Shown here: piece by piece, positions 44,531 through 54,764 of the stretch
Layout: every line of letters starts with the position of its first letter
How positions within the stretch are numbered: position 1 is the stretch's first letter
Assembly (NCBI GenBank): GCA_025618425.1
Contig: CM046850.1
Span: forward strand, 30,903,044 to 30,967,043
Length of the DNA: 64,000 nucleotides
Source of the DNA: Heliocidaris tuberculata
Lineage: Eukaryota > Echinodermata > Echinoidea > Camarodonta > Echinometridae
Direction: 5' to 3'
The notes under the pieces: model-generated
The model's input: the letters and a program-made list of their open reading frames with translations, nothing else
Databases searched by the model: none
What the model was told of the DNA's origin: nothing
Position numbers and translations under genes: made by a program

Positions 44531-45005
44531 CCAGTTCAGACTACCAAAACTTGTTGTATAGCTGTACGAAAACCGTATAGCTATACGATAAGTAATTAAT
44601 TCTTTCTCGTCTAAATGTGGTATAACGAAACGTTTTATCGTAAAATGCATGTTTGAGCATCATTTTGAACGAAAACTATTTTTAGAATAAGCATCCACTT
44701 GTAGTCTGACTATTGTATCATGTTAAAACTGCATAACTGGGCTGGGCCGGCTTATCATGTTTGCATGCTGATGTGACCAATCACCTGTAATTATGTACGC
44801 TTCATCGCTGCCCATGATGTAACCTGATACTAAATATATCTGTATCAGCTGATCTCCCCCATAATACGGTAGTTTCTTTTTATGATGTTTCTTATTTGGT
44901 TTTTTTTTTTTACATGTTTATGCCCCTCTCTCTAAGATATGTAATGATTCTTTATATGATGTTTCTTCATATGATCTCGTATAACTTTCTTGTAGTCTGA
45001 ACAGG
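44531..45005 (+). mobile_element. family G element
   Basis: Tips CCAGTTCAGACTAC and TGTAGTCTGAACAGG are inverted. Subterminal GTATAGCTATACGATAAGTA and CATGTTTGAGCATC. 475 bp, related to 30350-31052 in reverse orientation. Confidence 0.75.
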
Positions 45006-45260
45006 CTATAGGTTCTAGTACAATGTGGGTGGGAAGTGCTAATGGGTATATCTTACAGCCTTATCAAATCCACATTTGGGAAAGTATTGAAAAGTTTGAC
45101 CCCCCTATGCACTGTTGACTGACATGCCCTACTTCTTACTGCCAGTGGATAAGGAGAGATAATGACATCAGTGTTGGGTTTACTCATGACATATCATATC
45201 TTGTGGTAATCATTATTTTGAATGCACCCATCATGGATACCTACACAATTAAATAATTTC
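45006..45260. other. no recognisable feature
   Basis: Ordinary AT-rich DNA. Confidence 0.4.
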
Positions 45261-45712
45261 CTCTTCTGAGGGCCAGAAAGGCATTAATTCTTTGTTTTTT
45301 AAAAGTGTACCAATCACCTAAAAATATAATTTGTGTACAGCTAGAATGTATGAAATCAACCTCAAAACACTTTACCTGCCCTTCTTTGGGTTAATGGTTA
45401 AGGAGTATGAAGAAAATAAAGGAAAAGACAAACCCCCTTCCGCGGAACCCAACTCCGAGTTCAGTTCCGCGTGTGCCCTTATTCTATGCGAGTGCGTGCG
45501 GGTGGGTTGACTAATCTCATCGCAAGTCTCTGTAATGATTATTGGGAGTGTCTTTCAACTTGCACTATCTCTTCATAGAATCAAAATGTGAAGCCCGTAT
45601 TTTAATATAGTATAGCGACATTGAACCCCTAATATACAGGGGAAAATATTTGTTGGTGATTGGTACCCTTCAAGTATGTGAGTTAATGACCTTCTGGCTC
45701 TCAACATACAAT
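45261..45712. mobile_element. family A MITE split by family D
   Basis: Left arm TTCTGAGGGCCAGAAAGGCA (45263 onward) and right arm TTAATGACCTTCTGGCTCTC (45683 onward) face each other across a complete family D element. Removing 45299-45673 restores an ordinary ~80-bp hairpin. Confidence 0.85.
45299..45673 (-). mobile_element. family D MITE inside family A
   Basis: Left TTAAAAGTGTACCAATCACC, right GGTGATTGGTACCCTTCAA: inverted tips; TTAA at the left and a decayed TCAA at the right. 375 bp, opposite orientation to 41201 and 49084. The internal palindrome is at 45440-45471 (CGCGGAACCCAACTCCGAGT, then TCAGTTCCGCG). Confidence 0.88.
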
Positions 45713-46670
45713 TTAAGAATGCAGATCTAACAGGAAAAGATTGTGTGATTTGGTAGGTGAAGGGGCATAGATGATTTCATTCACTTGCACAATCAAATAT
45801 TTTGAAGTTCGTATTGATTTTGAAATATGAATTGTATAATGGAACATTTGAAAGTATTAATGTTGAAATGTCAATTATACGATGAAAGATTTGAAAGATT
45901 GATTAATTTTCAAATATCAGTCATAACTACCGCGCAATGCAATAAACCTTTGGCTATTCAAAGTAATTCAATGAATGTAGTTCCTTTGAATAATTTGGAA
46001 AAAAATTACTGCACGTGCTGTAAAGATAAAGCTGACTAGCCAGGCAAGTGAAAATATTTTGTGGCCCACCCTATACTCTGAGATTTCAAGTGTTTGTGCA
46101 TGATTCTCTACCAAACATCGGCAAAGCATACTGATATCTTATTTTGGTTCAATAAGTTCCACGCTTAAAAGTGTTCTTAAATCCACACTTGGATTGAATC
46201 AACAAAAATCCTCCACTTCAACTCCTTCAAATCACTACGGAATGTGGTGCTTTAAAAAAGAAAAATGTTCTCACACCCTCGGAAAGTAAGATGAGAACAA
46301 AATGTTCAACCCTGACCCATTTTCGCTTTCATCTTTTGTCAAGTTTAATGAATCTACTCACTTTACGGAAAAGAAGTTCTAAGCCCTAACCAGCGCAGCC
46401 AAAACGGTGATATCAAGTTGCTCCTATAAACCCTCCTGGGCTTCTAGTGCTCGATCTTTTTCTCTATATAAAAACCACCTTTCCTTTTGTGAAAAATTTA
46501 GGAATGGGTGAAAAACACTACTTTATCCGAACCTGTTTTTCGCTGAAAGGCCCTACACTTAATCCGGGTGGGAAATCGGGAGAAATTTTCTAACCAATAA
46601 ATTGTCATTTGATGGGAGAAGGAATATGTTAAAGAAGAGAAAAGAAGTACTTTGAAGGGACAAGGGATAG
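45713..46670. other. no recognisable feature
   Basis: AT-rich. The 70-residue plus-strand frame at 45827-46039 is unremarkable. Confidence 0.4.
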
Positions 46671-46674
46671 TGAG

Positions 46675-46735
46675 TGTGGGTGTGGGTGTGTGTGTGTGTG
46701 TGTGTGTGGGTGTGGGTGTGTGTATGTGTGCGAGA
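46675..46735. repeat. (GT)n microsatellite
   Basis: TG/GGTG units, followed by GA-rich DNA to 46885. Confidence 0.95.
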
Positions 46736-47094
46736 GGGAGAGGATGGTAGATAAATAAATAAAATTAAACAGAAAGAGAGAGTAAGTGAGAAAGAGAATC
46801 ACAGACATTTGAAAATGGAAGAAAGAAAAGAAAAATAGTAATAAACAGAAAGAGAGCGGTTAGAGAGAAAATTAAGAAAATGAAAAAGAGATTACATAAC
46901 CCCATAATACTCTTTTAGGACTAAGAAACATGAATGTAAATTACCTATCTAAGCAAATGTAGTAAATGTATGGTGACGATTTTTTTTTAGTAGGTCTATT
47001 TTTTAGTTTAACATCATTGTAGATTGAATAGTGAAGAGTTATAAGACTTAATGGACTACACTAATGCATTCAAGATGAAAAATAAAAATTGTTT

Positions 47095-47175
47095 TTGAGA
47101 GATAAAGGGTGGAGGGATAGAGAGAGAGGGGGGGGGGGAGAGAGAGAGGGGGAGAGAGAGAGAGATTGGGTAGAT
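47095..47175. repeat. (GA)n with G run
   Basis: GA tract with a 9-10-base G homopolymer at 47128-47138. Confidence 0.92.
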
Positions 47176-48155
47176 GAATATAGAGAGGAGGGATAGAGAG
47201 AACGAGACCAACAGGTGTGATAATTTCTCTGCTTATTCTAGCCTATAACAAGGCAATAGGCAAGTGTTGTTTGAAGTTCAATGTTCAATTCATTGAGCCA
47301 CCGTACCGCCAGCCCACGCTCTCAAATTAGATTTGTTTCAACATCATGTCCAATCAAATACTCAAAGGTGTCAACTAGGAAAAGGGGGTGGGGTTTCTGA
47401 ACATTTAAAAAGAAAATCTGTTTTTCCTCCCCACTAAACAGAGCCATTACCACAGGTTCAGTAGCATAGATAGGGGGTCATAGGGTTCTGTAGTCTGTAC
47501 CCTCTTTATCAAATGCCCCCCCCCCAAAAAAAAAAAAGAAGAAGAAGAAAGGACAGCCTATTTAAAGCCATAAAATGGACTGTAAATCAAAATGAGTGTG
47601 GTATTGAGTATTTTGTACAAAAATTGAATTTGGAAAGCACATTTTGTCTTGCCCAACTGAATAGGACTCACAACTCGCAGCAAGCTATTCAGATACGATA
47701 TTTAGGGTTATTTTTATAATTGAAACTGCTGGGGAAACGAGCTGGGATGTTGATTAATGTTTAGGATTAGAGGCAATGCATTCATTAGAATAAGATTCTT
47801 CTAAAATTATTAGAGGAGGGGGAAAGGGTACTGCCCCCAGACTATTATTATAAGATCAAACAAACAGCTTTTTATTCAAATTGGAAGTTCATATGAAAGC
47901 AATTTAGAAAGATCGCTCATCACCGATTTTTTTTCTTGTTATTATTCAATCATCTCTTTTGACTGGTGTATTATACTGCTTATCTTTAAATAGAAATATG
48001 ACGTAAGATATACATTAGGTTTGAAAATAATCAGCAATTTTTATGTTCTTCAAACAGTGTGTGTGTGGGTGTGTGTTTTTGAGTGTTAGTATTACATACC
48101 TCTGCACTCTGTGTATACACAGGATTAGATTACATGAGGCTTGGGAAGGTAAATG
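47176..48155. other. no firm feature
   Basis: AT-rich with a C run/A run/GAA tract at 47515-47550 and a GT patch near 48057-48078. Confidence 0.4.
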
Positions 48156-48159
48156 CTGA

Positions 48160-48300
48160 GCTGTGATTGGTCAAAAGTCCCAGAGCTTCAACCTTAGATG
48201 ACCTTTGTTGACCTCGGGGGAGCAGTGTTTCCAGGGCATGGTTTTGAAGAGACAAACATCATGAGTCATACCAGGCTCTAGGGAGTCTGCAGGTGGCTGA
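48160..48300. promoter_or_regulatory. candidate regulatory block with perfect DR4
   Basis: Contains TGACCTTTGTTGACCT at 48199-48214: two exact TGACCT half-sites (AGGTCA on the other strand) in direct orientation four bases apart, the DR4 arrangement bound by thyroid-hormone/LXR-type nuclear receptor dimers. A CCAAT-type GATTGG lies at 48166, and GATGCATTGTGGGTAAATGA follows just downstream, past the block. Whether it is bound or conserved cannot be seen from the sequence. Confidence 0.3.
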
Positions 48301-48341
48301 TGCATTGTGGGTAAATGATACACGTGTTTCTCTGAGGTATT

Positions 48342-48672
48342 GGTAAAGTGAGGAAAATTTTGTTGAACTGAACTTCTAAGGTGAGAAAGAGAGATTTCTA
48401 CATGCATTTTAAAAGCCAAGGCAGTTTGATATTGTGAAGGTGGTAAATTGAGGGAATTTTGTGGAACCTAACTTAAAAAAAAACAACAACAAAAAATACA
48501 AAAAGATATATTTGCTAGTTTACAGCACTTGAGAAGCCAAGGCTGTTGAATTGTGAAGTTGGTAAAGTGAGAGAAGCTTGGTTGAACTTAACTTCTAAAG
48601 TGAGGAAAAGAGTGATATTTCCAGTAAGCAGTGCTTGAGAAGCCAAATCTGTTGAATTCTGTGTAGATTTAG
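48342..48672. repeat. ~110-bp tandem repeat, three units
   Basis: GGTAAA begins units at 48342, 48442 and 48561, each followed by GTTGAAC(T/C)-type sequence, AACTTCTAA(A/G)GTGAG and AAGCCAAGGC or a variant. Spacing 100 and 119 bp. The middle unit has an A-rich insertion. Confidence 0.75.
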
Positions 48673-48767
48673 GAAGGACATCAAGCATTTATGCTACTTG
48701 TTTTTAGAGATGAGTTGAAGTGACTTCAGCATTTAATAGTGAAAAAGAAAGAAAGTCCCTCCCGCAA

Positions 48768-48834
48768 TGCTGGAAACCAAAAAACATTAAATCTGTATAA
48801 AATAACATGAGTAAATGCTCCTCTGGCTAAAAAT
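48768..48834. mobile_element. possible family A remnant
   Basis: AATGCTGGAAACCAAAAAAC and GAGTAAATGCTCCTCTGGCT are weak inverted matches to family A arms. Very degraded. Confidence 0.35.
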
Positions 48835-49083
48835 GGATGTTATAAAACATATTCTGGGCGGGGTTTTCAGCTACAAAATGAAACTGTCCATGAGACATCA
48901 CAATCACCCGAAGGTTGATATATCATTGATGTCCTTTCTCTTTATGGATTCGCATTATCCTTGGTATATAATAAATCACTTACACTATAGGACTAATTAA
49001 ATGACTCACATATGAGGTATATAGCTCCATAGACACCATGTGCAGCTAGCATTTTCGTGTGTAGGCTTACCATCAATTATGTT

Positions 49084-49457
49084 TTAAAGTGTACCAATCA
49101 CCCTAAAATATTTTTCTCTGTATGATAGGGGTTCTATGTTGATATACTATATTCAAAATATGAGCTTCAAATTTTGATTCTATGAAGAGATATTACAAGT
49201 TGAAATACACTCCCTATAAACAATACAGCAACTTGTGAGGAGACTAGTCGATGCACCCTTCTGTGCTCGCATAGAATAAGGGCCCGCACGGAACCCAACT
49301 CCGAGTTCGGTTCCGCGCGAGGGGGTTTTATATTATCCTTCATTTTCTTCATACTCCTTAACCGTTAACCCATAGAAGGCCAGGTAAAGCGTTTAGAGGT
49401 TGATTTTGTACATTCTAGCTGTACACAATCACTTTTTAAAGGTTTGGTACACTTTAA
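49084..49457 (+). mobile_element. family D MITE, complete
   Basis: TTAAAGTGTACCAATCACCC and GGTTTGGTACACTTTAA, TTAA on both edges, 374 bp. The internal palindrome at 49288-49318 is the best preserved of the three. A 61-residue minus-strand frame is accidental. Confidence 0.9.
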
Positions 49458-49905
49458 TAATACCATTCACACATCCCCCCACATAACCTTCCTTTGCAGG
49501 TAACATTGAGCATTTGCATTAAGAGGTATTAATTTAACATTGCTAAGTAAGAAACGTCACTGGTTGAAAAAATCTAAGTTATGACTGCGTGAAAAATCAT
49601 ATTAGAATATTTCAGGCAAAAAAGGTTATTGTTAGTTTGTTAAAAGAATTTTTTTGCTTCTTTTATTAATTTTGGTAGGAAGTGATTCAGGTTTTTTGTA
49701 GCATTGAAGCTCAGCTGAAGCTGGTTTAAAAATTTCAATGTTATTGAGATGTTTTTTTTCTCTAAATGTGAATCATAAACAATTCATCATCACCATAAAT
49801 CATTAATTGTTCAAATGAAATTCAATGAAATAAAAATCATTTTGAAAGTAGATATATATTATTATTATTTGTATGAAGGGTTTTCAGGCGACCAGAAAAA
49901 TTGGC
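49458..49905. other. no recognisable feature
   Basis: AT-rich, with an ATT run at 49855-49870. Confidence 0.4.
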
Positions 49906-50040
49906 GTATCTCATGGTTTGCGCATGAGTACCCGGATGACCGTGCAATTTTAAAACAATATCTCATGGTTTGTGTAAAAGTACCCGGATGACCGTGCAAT
50001 ATATCTCCATATCTCATGGTTTGGGGTGCGCGTGACGCGT
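49906..50040. repeat. ~51-bp tandem repeat, 2.5 units
   Basis: TATCTCATGGTTTG starts at 49907, 49959 and 50009; the first two are followed by GTACCCGGATGACCGTGCAA. The overlapping minus-strand frames (88 and 77 residues) reflect this repeat. Confidence 0.85.
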
Positions 50041-50228
50041 AAAAAAGTGAATACGCGCTTAAATACGTAAAGGTTAAGACAATGGATGTATGCGCGCAGC
50101 TCTTGCAAGATGCTTGGGGTAAGGACAACAATTATTTTCTTCCTGTGTTTTATGTCGAAGTCCATACAAAAACATAAGGACATGTAATGGTGAAAATTGA
50201 GGAACTAGGTATCATACAATTAATAATA

Positions 50229-50376
50229 ATAATATTGAATGGCTTTTCTTTCGTGGGACACAAGGATATATCGTACTCGCTTTGAAAATATTTCACTCGT
50301 CGTGCCGACTCGTGAAATATGCTCATAGCCCGTGCGATATATCCTTGTATCCTACTCAAGGCCATTCAATATTATA
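50229..50376. mobile_element. foldback with AATATTGAATGGC tips
   Basis: ATAATATTGAATGGC and GCCATTCAATATTAT are exact inverted ends; inside, CACAAGGATATATCG pairs with CGATATATCCTTGT and AAATATTTCACTCG with CGAGTCGTGAAATAT-like sequence. 148 bp, foldable end to end. Confidence 0.85.
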
Positions 50377-50464
50377 TAAATGTTTGTGAGCACTAAATGT
50401 ATATCAGAAGCAGGGGTGATTCTCTAAAAAGGGAGGGGGTTGGAATTCAGAAGAATATCTGAGA

Positions 50465-50467
<3 letters not shown>

Positions 50468-50540
<73 letters not shown>
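50468..50540. repeat. A homopolymer followed by (TA)n
   Basis: About 33 A and then ~20 TA units. Confidence 0.97.
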
Positions 50541-50543
<3 letters not shown>

Positions 50544-50693
50544 GTACTTATGGAATGCCAGATTGGATTTAAAAGGGAGTACAGGGGCTGTATGGTTGTG
50601 CTGCCTTAAATCTGCCAGTGATCAGAATGGATCTTTATTATATAGTATTGTATGAAACATTATATAACTTGCTGTGCTATTCCTTGTCTGCAG

Positions 50694-50741
50694 ATGCTGC
50701 CAGACCAGCTGAATGGCAGCACCCTGACATTTGTTGGACAG
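50694..50741 (+). CDS. weak exon candidate (48 nt)
   Basis: TTCCTTGTCTGCAG provides an acceptor at 50693; the following bases read ATGCTGCCAGACCAGCTGAA and stay open to TTTGTTGGACAG before GTTTTG, a poor donor. One frame gives MLPDQLNGSTLTFVGQ. The flanking 300 bp are GC-richer than average. Only one splice signal is good, and no family is recognised. Confidence 0.12.
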
Positions 50742-51000
50742 GTTTTGCACTTGTCTTGACCTCCAAAGACCTCAGTTATCTCCCGTCTTTACTTGACGTT
50801 GGGACGAGATAGCAGGAGGGCAGGAGGAGAATTTCCGTTCACTACTTCACAGTTAATAACCCCATGGGTGAAAGAAACGTGTTCCAAGTCGTCCAAGGGC
50901 TTGAGTGGGATGGGAGAAACGTGTAGTGTGCTATTTATGGTTAATACTCTGACAGTGATTTCAAGAGCATTACCTTGCCCCATTCATAGGCTTATGTGTT

Positions 51001-51430
51001 AGGCTTTGCACTGATTTCTTAACCTGACTTAACTTAAGTCCCACTGATACAAAAACGTGTAAATCCCCCCCCCCCCCAAATCTGGAGCCTTTCATTGGTT
51101 GAAATATATGATATTTGATAGATAGATATGCATCATAATGTGTAAGCTTATATACTGGTAGTTCAATTTTCTAAAAAGGATATGTTTACTTCATAGTTCT
51201 TAGGTTTTAGAAGATTCTTAAAGTCACTCAAAGGAATAAAGTTAAGTGATTATTGATAGTGTGCTGTACAAAAATCAGTTATGCACTGTGCTCTAGCTGT
51301 ATATTCAGATGATTTAATAGTACATGTAGATGTTATATTATTTCATGCCCTTTTGCCAGGCATATTATGATACGTCTAAAGCTTTTCATATAATCATTGT
51401 GTTAAGTTTTTCATTATGTCTGTTATATTC
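51001..51430. other. no recognisable feature
   Basis: AT-rich with a C run at 51066-51077. Confidence 0.4.
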
Positions 51431-51433
51431 CCT

Positions 51434-51512
51434 TTCAACCCATCGCCTACAGGAACCGGGTGGTCTTCTATTAACCCATGGGAATTAGAGAATTCAGTAT
51501 TCATCAAGTTAA
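51434..51512 (+). mobile_element. family E short element
   Basis: TTCAACCCATCGCCTACAGG (TTAA decayed), ACCCATGGGAATTAGAGAA and AATTCAGTATTCATCAAGTTAA, ending with an intact TTAA. Confidence 0.7.
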
Positions 51513-51588
51513 TTTTGATCTAAGTTTTTTTGTCTGTATTAAAGAGAAGAAGGAGCGGTCATGCAGAATTTCTTGGACAGAGAAAGAC

Positions 51589-51740
51589 CAGGGCCCCGTT
51601 TCATAAAACTTGATATCTATAACAAGTTACAGTAGCAGTTATAAGCTTCTGAAATACTTGCATCTGATTGGCCGAGAGCAAATTTGTCATAGATATGTGA
51701 CAGTTGTTATTGATAATAAGTTTTATGAAACAGGGCCCAT
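51589..51740. mobile_element. family F foldback
   Basis: GGGCCCCGTTTCATAAAACT and AGTTTTATGAAACAGGGCCC are near-perfect inverted arms. The centre, GTTATAAGCTTCTGAAATAC then CATCTGATTGGCCGAGAGC, is shared with 29995-30148. Confidence 0.88.
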
Positions 51741-51837
51741 TGTGGCATCGTACAACACATGGTCTGTTGGCAATTGCTCCAGGTAAACTTTCTACAATCG
51801 TCGATTATCCATCTTGAGTCCTGGACCCAAAACTATG

Positions 51838-51905
51838 GCTAACTTCAACCCTAATCCTAAATTTAACCCTAAATCTAACCCTAAGTGCAATTGCAAACCT
51901 GACCC
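51838..51905 (-). repeat. degenerate CCCTAA-like tract
   Basis: AACCCTAATCCTAAATTTAA, CCCTAAATCTAACCCTAAG: decayed telomere-like repeats in the opposite sense to 3110-3215. Confidence 0.65.
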
Positions 51906-52109
51906 TATATTTTTGATAACATAAAGCCTTATTTTGCCAATGTCGCCAAAGCATATGATAGATCACCTGATGGCGGACGTTAGTTGTAAATTATAGACTC
52001 CTCAACCAAACATGAGTTGACGATTATTGTTAATGTTCCCTTTAATCCATCTTATGTTCGTACCCATCTTTTTAAATAGATATGACAAAGCCTTGAATTC
52101 TGTAAGAAA

Positions 52110-52300
52110 CTCAAACTTGAGCAATCCCGTGGCGAGACTCTAGACGTTACAAAAACCCGGAGAATTGGAAATTGGGTTAAATTCGGTCACCTGACCCGGG
52201 CTCGCATTATCCGTTGCGGCGGAAGGAACTCGACATTCGTGCACCGAAAACTGGCACTGACTCAGATCACATGAAAAGACATGAGGGGGCATACAAGCGA
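52110..52300. promoter_or_regulatory. candidate conserved block
   Basis: GC- and CG-rich (ACCCGGGCTCGC, GTTGCGGCGGAAGG) in AT-rich surroundings, with an E box CACCTG near 52190 and a TGACTCA AP-1 site at 52258-52264. It directly adjoins the minus-strand frame at 52310-52575, so it could equally belong to an exon's 3' side. Confidence 0.22.
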
Positions 52301-52309
52301 TGGGATAGG

Positions 52310-52575
52310 TTACTTTCCAGCTAGACTAGAATGCATTCCTGCACCATCTTCTCTCTGCATGTTCAAGTTTCTTTCTTTCCTTTTGAAGCTCTCCCGTTCT
52401 GTCTTTCTCTGTCGTTGAAGTGCGAGGTAATTTTCTTGTTCCTTAGAAGCGGCATTCGGTGATTCACTCGACCACAAGTTACGGTAGGGTTGCAGTGAGT
52501 AATAAGGAGATAAAGAACATGAAAGCCTCATATCCAAGACATGAATGCTAATGGGTTTGAACTTGAAAGAGTCGA
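52310..52575 (-). CDS. possible terminal exon, minus strand
   Basis: Reading the minus strand, a ~170-bp pyrimidine tract (52576-52745) ends in CTCCCTCAAGAG, acceptor-like, and is followed by 88 codons of ordinary sequence up to a stop at 52310. The protein has a mixed first half (ending about SLSPYYSLQPYRNLWSSE) and a charged tail with RQRKTERESFKRKERNLN, which might form a short helix or a nuclear signal. No family is recognised. The same frame continues upstream into the translated microsatellite, which is certainly not coding. Chance remains a real alternative. Confidence 0.2.
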
Positions 52576-52745
52576 GACCTCTTGAGGGAGATAGAGAGCG
52601 AGAGAGAAAGAAAGAGAGAGACAGATATACGAACACATGCATACATGTAGATAGAGGGAGAGAGAGTATATACTGACGGAAAGACAGAGACTTACTACAG
52701 TCAGAGAGACAGACAGAGACAGAGAGAGAGAGAGACAGATACACA
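52576..52745. repeat. (GA)n/GACA microsatellite
   Basis: Purine tract on the plus strand. See the minus-strand candidate exon beside it. Confidence 0.9.
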
Positions 52746-54100
52746 GGTAGAAAGTTAACTTATTTGCTAAGCCAGAATCAGTGATTTAAATGCTGAAGAA
52801 AAAGCAAATTTGAAAGATAAGAGATGAAGAAAAAAGAAAGATGTTACTTTCATGTATTGCGAAAATTGGATGCAGGGAAATTAAAATATGTAAAAACATT
52901 TTTCTTTTTCAATTTTTGTCGCTAATAGAAACTTGTTGTATAGTAGTAAATGAGGAGAACTTATCTTAAAGTATGAGAAACTGAGATGGAATATGTTTGC
53001 GACAAAGATAAAAAGTGTGATATGTTAACAAAAGCAACAATAAGAGACAAAACTTTTAGTTATTCTTTCCCATTTGCCTTTAGAAGTACTGAAAAGAAAA
53101 GTTAAGAATGGGGGCAGAATTGGTACAATTTTCCCTTAAAAAACCTGGGGGATTTCTATAGCTATTGACTTACTTTAAAATTGGGAAGTAAGTTTCTAGG
53201 GTAAATGTATTTGTTTTGTGTTTGTGACAAGTGCTCTGATGTCCTGGCAATATTTCTTTAGATCAACACAAGAAAAGAACTTTCTCAAATATTTAACGTG
53301 TGCTTTATTTGCAAGAGTGGGGCATTTATTGCAAGAAAATAAAAGAACACAGGATTTCAAAAAGTCCACTTTAACAGCTCGAAATGGTGTTAAGTGTGTG
53401 TGAAAAAGTACAAAGTAATGTTTGAAAAGCTCATCAAGTTTCTGAAGTTTTGAGGTTGTTGAAAGAGAAAAAAATATATTTCAAAAGTTGAAGGTTTTGA
53501 CCTATAAGTTTGAAGGAATTGTTCTCAATAGAGTGAATAGGAATACCAGGTTGAATAGCGACAAAATTTGAAAAAAATTTTCATAATTTTTTAAAATCTC
53601 TAAGAATGATGCACCGATGAATAGTCATCTTTTGTCAACTTTTGTCACAAAAACAAAGAAAGTACATATGCTACTGATATGAAGTTTCTTGTAAGTAAAC
53701 ACAATAGTATTGTGTGGATCGCATTGTACACACACAGTGAATAGAGGAAATGTTGAAATTTTCTCAAAAGAATCACAATTTCGGTGCGAAAGTGGCAATT
53801 CACGGTTTCAGTGTATAGCAGAAAATCCAATATGTCTGTAATTAAGTTATGAAGTAGAGTTCTAAGTTTGCTAGAATAGAAGAAACCTCCAGAATGTACC
53901 CATTCATATCACACTTTCCTTACAAACAAGATTGTTTTTGCTTCCATTATGTGTATCACCTAAAGGAAGGTGGAATTACCGACACGCTCCACCAGAATAG
54001 ATTATGTAGTTGATGTAAATCATCCATTCCACTGGCCACATGATCATGTCATTACACTTCGACGATGTAGCAGCTCTCAGTCATGGTCACACCTCATCTC
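52746..54100. other. no recognisable feature
   Basis: Long AT-rich stretch with a 61-residue frame on each strand and no matched repeats. Confidence 0.45.
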
Positions 54101-54415
54101 TTCTTTGAGTGGATAATTAGGTGCCTGCAAAAAAGTCGTAGCAGCCTCCTTTGAGTAGTTAATTCACTGCCTGCAATAAGGCCGCTGTTGCCTTTGGTAA
54201 TATATCATTTATCAGCCTTCTTTGTGTACTTGATGAGCTGCCAGCAAGAAGGTCATTACAAACATTGACAATATGTGGCTATATCAAACTTTTGGGGTAG
54301 TTGATTTGCTGTCTGGAAAAAGGCCATTATTGCTATTGATAATACAAGGTTATGCTTTCTGTTTATGAGCATTTAACACTTCGTGCAAAAAGGCCATAGG
54401 AATGTCGTGTGAGTG
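54101..54415 (+). repeat. ~70-bp degenerate tandem repeat, five units
   Basis: Units begin near 54101, 54149, 54220, 54290 and 54355 with CTTTG(A/T)GTA-like sequence, then a GCTGCCTGCAATAAGGCC-like core and a TATTGATAATA-like end. The first unit is short. A single related unit is at 19081-19145. Confidence 0.7.
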
Positions 54416-54764
54416 TTGCATGTATGAGCGGTTCTATCATCTATGTCAGGCAAATCTCTAACAAACTTTGTAGTGTGTATTAGTTACTAATGTAGTAGAA
54501 ACATGCCTAAAATTAGAATATATTGGTCTATTCCCACTCTCCTCAAACCTTCATCAATACCATCATAAATTTGATCAAACATAGATGACGCTCTGTTGAC
54601 CCCAGTGACAGCTCGCCAGCTGTGTGCAGTCATGACGCCCGGCCTGGATACGAGATGGATGGATCGCATCATTTATGAATGATGGTGTTTATATAAACAC
54701 TATGTGTCTGTATGCTACATGGGTGATACCACCGATATTCCCGGTCCCTCAGGAGTCTGAATTG

